From the NCBI GenBank assembly GCA_002499085.1, contig DAKD01000020.1, forward strand, positions 1 through 12,721: a DNA stretch of 12,721 nt. The letters are read 5' to 3'. This document shows, one piece after another, positions 8,101 through 11,455 of this stretch. The stretch comes from Methanomassiliicoccales archaeon UBA280 (GTDB lineage Archaea; Thermoplasmatota; Thermoplasmata; SG8-5). A program made the translations under genes and the position numbers. The notes below the pieces were generated by a model. The model saw nothing but the letters and a program-made list of their open reading frames with translations. It had not been told where the DNA came from and ran no database searches. How positions within the stretch are numbered: the first letter of the stretch is position 1; every line of letters starts with the position of its first letter.

Positions 8101-8391
8101 CCTGGCATTTGCGCAGTAATTGCCGCCATGAGTTGTAACCAATGAGCCGCCGTAATCGTTCTCCATGTTGTTAGTGCGTATCGCCCAGTCCGCGGTCGGG
8201 GCTCCGTCCCAGCCGTTGAAGTTATTGGTCTCGAAACCGTCGGACCATATCGTGGCCATAATGCCGGGTCCGGGCGGTATTGACCTGGTCTGTTTCTCCC
8301 CCTCGGCATCATAGCCCATGTCGGCAGAAATCAGCAATGCTGACGCGACCATTACCACGCATAACCATGTTGCAACCATTTTCTTTCTCAT
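2167..8391 (-). CDS. Giant secreted modular protein: Ig-like repeats, VWA, NosD-type beta-helix, CARDB-like
   Basis: A 2074-aa extracellular protein. Residues 1 to about 25: Sec signal (MRKKMVATWLCVVMVASALL). About 48-215: jelly-roll/MAM-like domain (SDGFETNNFNGW, FMLDDVELTG). About 220-625: four bacterial Ig-like (Big_5/SbsA-type) repeats with recurring IITFSEAMN, NPGGW and VPNPWxFxT motifs. About 690-1035: VWA domain with a complete MIDAS (DDSRS, the Thr of GQTILWDA, LSDGCD). About 1055-1400: NosD/periplasmic-copper-binding-type parallel beta-helix with short Asn-rich turns, closing with the typical GNYWSDY and GIGDTPY motifs. About 1410-1505: Ig-like segment. About 1510-1670: two GWNL(L/V)(S/G)(F/Y)P-type units. 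About 1680-1810: CARDB-like domain. About 1814-2070: an alpha/beta domain starting RILLVDDDAH that resembles glutamine-amidotransferase-like folds. Many N-x-S/T sequons are visible. I see no C-terminal TM, PGF-CTERM or sorting signal, so attachment, if any, is unclear. Adhesion or matrix function is inferred. The ATG is supported by the signal peptide and a TATA box about 26 nt upstream. Confidence 0.9.
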   Translation of the reverse strand: MRKKMVATWLCVVMVASALLISADMGYDAEGEKQTRSIPPGPGIMATIWSDGFETNNFNGWDGAPTADWAIRTNNMENDYGGSLVTTHGGNYCANARDSNGADNILERTVDMTGVTAAALTFWWDNQDIENNDERSYLSVWDGSWHTGIWYSTILDDGDQQTNAGDWAQATVDLSGYNMVNNFIIRFTAAAGMDENEGGVGTNDDEFMLDDVELTGTIAVAPWIVSTVPADMAFDIAVDANVIITFSEAMNPTTLAWSISPNPGGWTETWSAGETIVTLSHSAAFTPSTVFIVSVINCIDANEGLAMESYSPWTFTTVGPPTIVATTPVNGATGVLLTQNVIIDFSKPMNTASLVYTCTPNPGGWVAAWSNGDRTVTLSHTMFAGLTSYTFTVTAAQDTVGNNLVAGPVPNPWIFTTLVDNPPFIDDTVPVSGAVMVAVTQNIVITFSETMAPATVTYSISPNPGGLLPTWSGGNTVLTIAHTNFAQSTLYTVAVLTAQDTAGNGIVDGPVPNPWSFRTYDPTPPYIISVVPAHQSTCVNLTQPIIVEFSEAMDTASVQAAFLCLPNPMGWYYSWNLGNTLITISHSSFYPLATYICQVTTSAHDVSGNYLVAGIVPNPWTFMTTNSTPNFPRFEITPDGDSMLPHTNKTFTVTLCNESGQTATATEDIFISLTTNSPTGQIYCPSYNEGVLVSFVFDDSRSMSMRYSTDGLTWLEKAKNAALILLNQLSNDSVCVSIWDFEGNNERRWAGPTESVGGGRLQNDPVNKNQYPRAPVRLGDTYTSIINGSEIDGRQYIRDEITLMNNPPGQTILWDAIGEAYLDTEWFMDDYPSLMPTVIVLSDGCDSDASDQSPLAAYRIEGGSDYWAPWAEMSAGNLTYTEHKGKYTFDWANPTTSTQWLEAMTHGGSMDYSRTGMLYPTSDVRIFTVGLGLESHPMPPTPSTILTTWPGETNDYTNALCTDTGIIPACLESGTLEYNLWRIADTSGAQYYCCPDGDQLGNIYGYIGSYLSTNVLLLRIPAGQSSATFDYYDYTPGKWAIQGSSTALGSDMVNITVLMPHLPIRINSNADFDEAHGVVNWDTGNGTEGNPWIIEGWDINGTGYGYCIFIGNTTEHFTVRSNEFHGAAPSCWYPLACAGLTVYHGQKGNIQDNVFTDCEDHGIFLYHSEYIMVANNSLIENISGGVLLVSSNLSVIIYNEINSCMFGGICLQYSHCNNVSLNGVSDPGEGIGLTLSNNNSLTDNIVHSAIWGVGININADDNRIESNNFINSWCGMYMANAHNNTVKSNNIDSNFNYGIWMVSSDDNHILNNNISNSAIGLDLTDSTFNHIYHNIIINNSIQANDSLGLNSWDNGYPSGGNYWSDYAGTDMFRGSGQNIPGSDGIGDTPYAFDFAQDNYPLLPNGVSDTFPPDHMNEYPPVNGESFNLTPIISVDVIDDISGVDTATVRLYVGGFMVFYNLDPISDGYTVSYWHESGFTEGQVVTCRIVASDYFGNKLDFAWNFTASIGESFNITLHNGWNLLSFPLVPVDNRVECLFSSISGNWDVVKCYDSNDPQDPWKTYRIGSSMNDLARIDNTMGFWLHVTDSSSSLVIYGNVPVATDILLNAGWNLVGYPTLTFTETVANAFWGTGADRVEVFDFAEPSLIKEVGPTYFMTPGEGYWVHVPANAIWTVENTPGKPQIVVKGDNPETGIYEYITFSNPEPTNGDIITITSTILNLGNADAFVDVWFYRDIYDTANLINADMTGDNVSDPVTILIPSLGQADAHIEWVASPGGAHTIIVKADVSPYTITQDFYDPDPSDNQNSTHIFVTPRILLVDDDAHVNDLSDADTVSFMRASLEAADFNYDFTTVSGSDGPGYDYGDCPLMNYDIVIWMTGYTTVKTLTVSNAPWENRTDDVANLQKFLTGSPTGTVVDGMNGGSLWLISEGFWTEALTTPGLATFASTYMHINVLPVFTASLTPQIYGNESHPVTDYFADIPINTEERVAGTDTVHYWAYNDIPEKPRIALNDTAVDAANRKVFALSYDSDDYPADTIVDSRILAQTWDFSRITETSVQVQYAYKALLWLGNYSP
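6520..7760 (-). repeat. Four tandem Ig-like coding repeats of about 300 bp
   Basis: The DNA coding the Ig-like array is visibly repetitive. On the plus strand a CCCGGGTTGGG motif (NPGGW codons) recurs at about 7601, 7304 and 6998, with a diverged copy near 6687. A GGATTGGGCAC-type motif (VPNPW codons) recurs near 6537 and 7160, with a variant near 6850. Spacing is about 297-312 bp. This indicates expansion by duplication of one domain unit, with enough drift that the copies are individually distinguishable. Confidence 0.8.
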
Positions 8392-8413
8392 TGCTCAATC
8401 CCACAGATATATT

Positions 8414-8421
8414 GATATATA
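8414..8421 (-). promoter_or_regulatory. TATA box for the giant secreted protein
   Basis: Minus-strand TATATATC is centred about 26 nt upstream of the ATG at 8391. A second TATA-like stretch lies nearer the gene (about 8407-8413), but the distal one has the right distance for a leaderless start. No Shine-Dalgarno sequence precedes the ATG. Confidence 0.55.
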
Positions 8422-8536
8422 GGTGTAAATAGGTGATTGGGGTATTTAACTGTTGAGTTGCTGAGCATAGCGAAATAACAAACAGGAACATATTTTACTC
8501 ACCCCACACTTGAGATTGCGCTAACCAAAAATGTAG

Positions 8537-8544
8537 CTTATATT
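8537..8544 (+). promoter_or_regulatory. TATA-like box upstream of the structured region
   Basis: CTTATATT is centred about 26 nt before 8563-8570, the left arm of the middle inverted repeat. A transcript from here would begin almost exactly where the predicted structure begins. No protein start codon with a usable frame follows. If real, it points to a plus-strand non-coding RNA. The match is to a short, common motif, so support is moderate. Confidence 0.35.
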
Positions 8545-8562
8545 GAGGACCTGGCCAATCAT

Positions 8563-8819
8563 GCCTCGCCAGGATGATTTCATTTATTGATTAAGAGGGC
8601 GGGGAGGTACAACGGCACCTGGGCTGGCTGGCGATTTGGTAGAGGGTGCCACATTCAGGCTTTTGCATCTCGGTCTCCAGGCCTGATAGGGCTGTTTTGG
8701 GCGGTTGACCAGTGCTTTTATCGGTATCCGAACGCGGTTCGGAACGAAGGTTGGGTGCGCAAGTCCTGTGGCCGGGTTGAATGCCGGTTTTAACACCTCC
8801 CCGCCCTTACAGGCGAGGC
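8563..8819 (+). ncRNA. Candidate structured RNA, 257 nt, or small mobile-element relic
   Basis: The segment can close on itself: GCCTCGCC (8563-8570) pairs with GGCGAGGC (8812-8819), and a perfect 13-bp helix forms between 8596-8608 and 8795-8807. Inside are GGCACC/GGTGCC (8614-8619/8645-8650), TCAGGC/GCCTGA (8655-8660/8681-8686) and a tight 7-bp hairpin TCCGAAC-GCG-GTTCGGA (8727-8743). That makes a multi-branched fold with paired ends, as in many stable RNAs. A TATA-like box lies at the right distance upstream on the plus strand. I looked for SRP RNA (GGAAG/AGCA of helix 8) and RNase P RNA (conserved P4 strands) and found neither. Strand is uncertain. All pairings were found by eye; no fold energy or covariation was computed. 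The alternative is an IS200/IS605-related or MITE-like remnant. Confidence 0.35.
8596..8807. repeat. Perfect 13-bp inverted repeat, 212-bp span
   Basis: AGGGCGGGGAGGT at 8596-8608 is matched exactly by its reverse complement at 8795-8807. Each copy is preceded, on its own strand, by CCTCGCC that can pair with the GGCGGGG inside the repeat: loop of 27 nt for the left copy on the plus strand, 6 nt for the right copy on the minus strand. The two ends are therefore inverted versions of one hairpin-plus-GGAGGT module. Confidence 0.7.
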
Positions 8820-8823
8820 TTCC
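8797..8823 (-). mobile_element. Possible IS200/IS605 right-end-like hairpin (TnpB/omega-RNA type)
   Basis: On the minus strand GGAAGCCTCGCC-TGTAAG-GGCGGGG-AGG forms a 7-bp stem with one G-U pair (CCTCGCC with GGCGGGG) and a 6-nt loop. The G-U pair favours minus-strand RNA over plus. From general knowledge, many tnpB-carrying IS200/IS605 elements end in a similar GAAGCC-hairpin-GGGGAGG signature that forms the 3' part of the omega-RNA scaffold. No TnpB RuvC or zinc-finger residues can be read upstream (8824-9038, minus strand), so at most a remnant is left. The likeness is from memory of the family, not a database match. Confidence 0.3.
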
Positions 8824-8851
8824 TAAGGATGATGACGGGAATCGGTCAACT

Positions 8852-8874
8852 CACCAGATTTGCCTAATCTGGTG
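8852..8874. repeat. Perfect 9-bp hairpin
   Basis: CACCAGATT (8852-8860) and AATCTGGTG (8866-8874) pair perfectly over a TGCCT loop. There is no T-run after it on either strand, so it is not a standard terminator. It is followed by a second hairpin and belongs to the structured intergenic island. Confidence 0.7.
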
Positions 8875-8881
8875 GTACAAA

Positions 8882-8899
8882 CCCGGCCTCACAGCCGGG
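8882..8899. repeat. GC-rich 6-bp hairpin
   Basis: CCCGGC (8882-8887) pairs with GCCGGG (8894-8899) over the 6-nt loop CTCACA. It sits 7 nt from the preceding 9-bp hairpin. Together they could form a double stem in either transcript. Confidence 0.6.
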
Positions 8900-8963
8900 G
8901 CATGATGGGGTTGGCCAGTGCCGTGGTGAAGTTTATGGTTAGGCCCTATTTCAGGCGAGATTG

Positions 8964-8983
8964 GCCAGGGTACATGTCCTGGC
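8964..8983. repeat. Inverted repeat with 8-nt spacer upstream of the adenosyltransferase gene
   Basis: GCCAGG (8964-8969) and CCTGGC (8978-8983) flank GTACATGT. It overlaps the right outer arm of the 420-bp element and lies just upstream of the palindrome at 8987. It could be a protein-binding site or part of the element's end. Confidence 0.4.
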
Positions 8984-8986
8984 GGA

Positions 8987-9005
8987 TTTCCGAAAATATC
9001 GGAAA
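8987..9005. promoter_or_regulatory. Candidate operator palindrome next to the adenosyltransferase promoter
   Basis: TTTCCGA-AAATA-TCGGAAA is a perfect 7-bp palindrome with a 5-nt centre. It ends 3 nt before the TATA-like box at 9009-9016, so it covers the place where TFB binds (BRE). A dimeric regulator here would be well placed to repress by blocking TFB. No regulator gene lies in the window, and I know of no assigned factor for this motif. Confidence 0.45.
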
Positions 9006-9008
9006 ACC

Positions 9009-9016
9009 ATTAAATA
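9009..9016 (+). promoter_or_regulatory. TATA-like box for the corrinoid adenosyltransferase gene
   Basis: ATTAAATA is centred about 26 nt upstream of the ATG at 9039. No Shine-Dalgarno sequence precedes that ATG. A leaderless transcript is implied, which also argues that the hairpins farther upstream are not part of this mRNA. Confidence 0.55.
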
Positions 9017-9038
9017 CGCTCCCACCCTTCTAAACCCC

Positions 9039-9572
9039 ATGGCCAGAAAGAACGAGCTGGGATTGGTCCATGTATACACGGGCGACGGAAAGGGCAAGAC
9101 AACGGCCGCGCTTGGCCTGGGCATGAGGGCCGCGGGGCACGGCTATAAGGTCCTGATGATACAGTTCATGAAGGGCGATATCAAGTACGGGGAGCTGGAG
9201 GCAGCCAGGCACATCCCGAATTTCGACATACTGCAGTTCGGCAGGCCGGATTTCGTGGACAGGAACAATCCCGAGCAGATAGACAAAGACCTGGCCAGGA
9301 AGGGAGTGGAGCACACCGGGAAGGTGGTCGGGGAAGGCAAGGTGGACATGCTCATCCTGGACGAGATTAACGTGGCCGTGGAATGGAAGTTGGCGACGGC
9401 TGCGGAGATCCTGGAGATTATCAGGTCCAGGCCCGAACACATGGAGATTGTCCTCACCGGCAGATACGCGCCCATCGAGTTCATCGAGATGGCCGACACG
9501 GTCACTGAGATGAGGGAGATAAAGCACCCTTACATGAAGGACGTCATGGCCAGGAAGGGAGTGGAGTATTAG
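9039..9572 (+). CDS. cobO: ATP:corrinoid adenosyltransferase (CobA/CobO/BtuR family)
   Basis: A 177-aa cytoplasmic enzyme that transfers the 5'-deoxyadenosyl group of ATP to reduced cobalt of corrinoids, making the adenosylated form used in B12 synthesis and salvage. Hallmarks: the family P-loop GDGKGKTT at residues 15-22, the QFMKG segment at 42-46, the Walker-B-like LILDEINVA at 105-113, and TGRYAP and REIKHPYMK toward the C-terminus. The C-terminal half continues to the usual family end. The frame is open from an ATG at 8961, but the ATG at 9039 is preferred: it gives the normal family N-terminus (LGLVHVYTGDGKGKTT) and lies at the right distance from a TATA-like box, whereas the extra 26 residues overlap the palindrome and promoter. 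The stop overlaps the next gene's GTG by one base, indicating a shared transcript. No other cobalamin genes are in the window, so salvage versus de novo synthesis cannot be decided. Confidence 0.93.
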   Translation: MARKNELGLVHVYTGDGKGKTTAALGLGMRAAGHGYKVLMIQFMKGDIKYGELEAARHIPNFDILQFGRPDFVDRNNPEQIDKDLARKGVEHTGKVVGEGKVDMLILDEINVAVEWKLATAAEILEIIRSRPEHMEIVLTGRYAPIEFIEMADTVTEMREIKHPYMKDVMARKGVEY

Positions 9573-11425
9573 TGGACCGCGGCGCAGTCAGGCTTCAGAT
9601 CGCATTGGTGCTGGCCGCGCTCATATTTTCAGCGCTGGCTCCGTTCGCGGCGCAGGCCCAGGATGCATCCGAGAAATGGACCTTCATGGTTTACATGTCA
9701 GGAGATTCGAGCCTGGACGATAACATGGCGGAGGACATCCGCGAGATGCAGCTTGTCGGCTCATCGGACATGCTGGACATAATCGTGCTCACCGATTCGT
9801 CAGGTTACTCGGACACCAGGCTGATCAGGGTGGAGCCGGGCGGAACCACGGAACTTGGCCTCGGCTCCGTGAATTCGTCATGGGCTGCGGAGCTGGACCT
9901 CGGCGAGCCGGAAACCCTGAGCCAGTTCGTCATCTGGGCCGCCCGGGCTTACCCTGCGGACAGGTACATGCTGGACCTCTGGGGCCACGGGAACGGCTGG
10001 CCCGGGGTATGCCCGGACAAGGGGAATTACCTCGACGCACCGGACCTGAGCGCCGCCTTCGGCGCCATTTCGGCCACGGGGCTCCAGATAGACATTGTGA
10101 GCCTGGACGCATGCCAGATGGGCATGCTCGAGATAGCCTACGAGATTCGCGGGTCAGCGGATTACGCGCTGCTCTCTCAGAAGGACATTCCTGTCGCGGG
10201 CTGGCCCTATGATCTGTTCCTCGGAAGGCTGGCGGGCAACGGCACCGTTGCCGAGAAAGGCGCAGCCATGATTGACGATTACATGACCTGGGGAAGGGCG
10301 AACAGCTATTACTCGCTCACGCTGGCTCTCATCGACCTCTCGCGGATGGACGCGCTTGCCGGGGCTGTTGACAATTATTCGGCCGAGGCAATCACGATGG
10401 CAGGGTACTTCAACACGGAGTTCGCGTCCGCGCGGGGCCTCACTGAGAAATACGACGGCAATGCCCAGTATGACACGGTCCATCTGCTTGAAAACATTGA
10501 CAATGAGACACAGTGCATGAGCCTGAGGATTCTTGCCGACGGTGTGCGCTCGGCCGTATCCGCAGCCGTGGTGCATGAGGATAGCTGGTCTGCCGCAACC
10601 GACCCGGAGAAGGCCAACCACGCCCACGGGCTCTCGGTATGGTTTCCGATGACTGCGCCGGGCCCCGATTACCTGGCCACCTCTTTCGCGCAGGACACGC
10701 AATGGGACGGGTTCCTCGCGGCCATGGCGCCTTACTTCCGGCTTCCCGGGAGAATCGAAACGCCCTACATGGCAACGGTCTCGCCGCTCGACTCGGACGG
10801 GGACGGGCTGCTGGACTCGGTGAGGATATCGCACGCTGCGCCCGGCCAGGACGTGGCAAACATCGAGGTTTACGGGCCTGACAGCTCCCTTTTCGCCGAT
10901 GAAACAGTGAGCACAGAGGGGACGACCGACATACCTCTCGGAGCCTTCGGGGCATACCAGGTGGCTGTTTACCTTCGGGATGCGAACCGCACGCTCCTGA
11001 ACTACTCGCTGTTCGCTGAAGGCCTGGTGAACGAAGGCCTCAGCGTGATAACGGGGCGTGTCCAGTCCGACAACGGCAGGGGGCAGAGATGGGTTCAGGT
11101 CGCGCTGCTGGATGCTGACGGGGAAATAGTGAAATCCACGGTGACGGACACATCCGGCCGGTACAGGCTGGAGGTCGTCATCCCGACAGACACGGACGGC
11201 GTCGGGCTCAGGCTGGAATGCGGACTCGGGCCGGACAGGATGAACATGACCGTCGGAAGCCTTGAGGCCGAGAATGTCTACGATTTCATCCTGGAATCGG
11301 GCATCGATGTGAAATGGATCGTCAGGGCCGTCGGCATTCTGAACCTCGCGGGAATATCCTGCATTGTATATTGGGCAGCCTGGGGCAGGGAAAAGAGGTC
11401 GAAGAAGTTCAGCAAATCCCAATAG
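9572..11425 (+). CDS. Clostripain-family (C11) cysteine protease, secreted and membrane-anchored
   Basis: A 617-aa protein. Residues 1 to about 30: Sec signal peptide (IALVLAALIFSALAPFAAQAQ). About 35-390: peptidase C11 fold, opening with KWTFMVYMSGDSSLDD and carrying the expected catalytic pair, His139 in LWGHGNGW and Cys181 in SLDACQMG. About 407-412: DSDGDG, a calcium-binding-type loop leading into a beta-sandwich. About 492-560: a carboxypeptidase-regulatory/CnaB-like domain (ITGRVQSDNG, DTSGRYRLEV). About 582-604: a TM helix, then a Lys/Arg-rich cytoplasmic end. It should therefore act outside the cell, tethered to the membrane. Clostripain itself prefers Arg at P1; specificity here is unknown. 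The start is GTG at 9572, sharing its G with the TAG of the adenosyltransferase gene, with a GGGAGTGGAG stretch 6-15 nt upstream as ribosome-binding site. This is the only gene here with a visible Shine-Dalgarno-like site, as expected for an internal operon gene. Confidence 0.92.
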   Translation: MDRGAVRLQIALVLAALIFSALAPFAAQAQDASEKWTFMVYMSGDSSLDDNMAEDIREMQLVGSSDMLDIIVLTDSSGYSDTRLIRVEPGGTTELGLGSVNSSWAAELDLGEPETLSQFVIWAARAYPADRYMLDLWGHGNGWPGVCPDKGNYLDAPDLSAAFGAISATGLQIDIVSLDACQMGMLEIAYEIRGSADYALLSQKDIPVAGWPYDLFLGRLAGNGTVAEKGAAMIDDYMTWGRANSYYSLTLALIDLSRMDALAGAVDNYSAEAITMAGYFNTEFASARGLTEKYDGNAQYDTVHLLENIDNETQCMSLRILADGVRSAVSAAVVHEDSWSAATDPEKANHAHGLSVWFPMTAPGPDYLATSFAQDTQWDGFLAAMAPYFRLPGRIETPYMATVSPLDSDGDGLLDSVRISHAAPGQDVANIEVYGPDSSLFADETVSTEGTTDIPLGAFGAYQVAVYLRDANRTLLNYSLFAEGLVNEGLSVITGRVQSDNGRGQRWVQVALLDADGEIVKSTVTDTSGRYRLEVVIPTDTDGVGLRLECGLGPDRMNMTVGSLEAENVYDFILESGIDVKWIVRAVGILNLAGISCIVYWAAWGREKRSKKFSKSQ

Positions 11426-11432
11426 CTTATTA
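11425..11432 (+). promoter_or_regulatory. TATA-like box for the endonuclease Q gene
   Basis: GCTTATTA begins at the last base of the protease stop codon and is centred about 27 nt before the ATG at 11456. No Shine-Dalgarno sequence is seen in the 30-nt gap. The gene can probably be expressed from its own leaderless transcript despite the tight spacing. Confidence 0.45.
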
Positions 11433-11455
11433 CCCGGACCTCCGATTACCCGCGG

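Larger units (their letters stand above)
8550..8969. repeat. Outer inverted repeat bounding a 420-bp element
   Basis: CCTGGCCAATC at 8550-8560 is repeated exactly, inverted, at 8959-8969 (GATTGGCCAGG). Similarity continues inward: TCGCC at 8566-8570 corresponds to GGCGA at 8954-8958 with a 5-nt offset. A perfect 11-bp pair in a short region that also contains nested 8-bp and 13-bp pairs suggests terminal inverted repeats of a small mobile element, or the closing helix of a large RNA. I saw no clear target-site duplication outside the arms. Confidence 0.4.
8392..9038. other. Long intergenic region between divergent genes, rich in inverted repeats
   Basis: About 650 bp separate the minus-strand giant gene from the plus-strand adenosyltransferase gene. 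8392-8421 is the promoter of the giant gene. 8422-8535 is A/T-rich, with nothing I can name. 8537-8970 holds nested inverted repeats and hairpins (listed separately). 8987-9038 holds a palindrome and the promoter of the adenosyltransferase gene. Two overlapping short frames (plus 8587-8793, minus 8584-8796) fill the structured core but match no family I know and lack an RBS or a well-placed promoter, so I do not call them genes. Confidence 0.7.

Noticed and set aside
8584..8796. Two overlapping short proteins (68 aa plus strand, 70 aa minus strand) within the intergenic island
   Set aside because: Both lie in the inverted-repeat core on opposite strands, have no ribosome-binding site or family resemblance, and are better explained by structure-rich, stop-poor G/C sequence.
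8563..8969. SRP RNA, RNase P RNA or tRNA in the structured region
   Set aside because: The SRP helix 8 GGAAG/AGCA motifs, the RNase P conserved P4 strands and a tRNA T-arm with acceptor stem were all looked for on both strands and not found.
8961..9038. Upstream ATG at 8961 for the corrinoid adenosyltransferase
   Set aside because: It would translate through the palindrome and TATA box and add 26 residues not typical of the family; the ATG at 9039 fits both family N-terminus and promoter spacing.
8550..9038. Cobalamin riboswitch upstream of cobO
   Set aside because: I could not find a B12-box-like conserved core, and the cobO transcript appears to start at its ATG, leaving no leader for a riboswitch.
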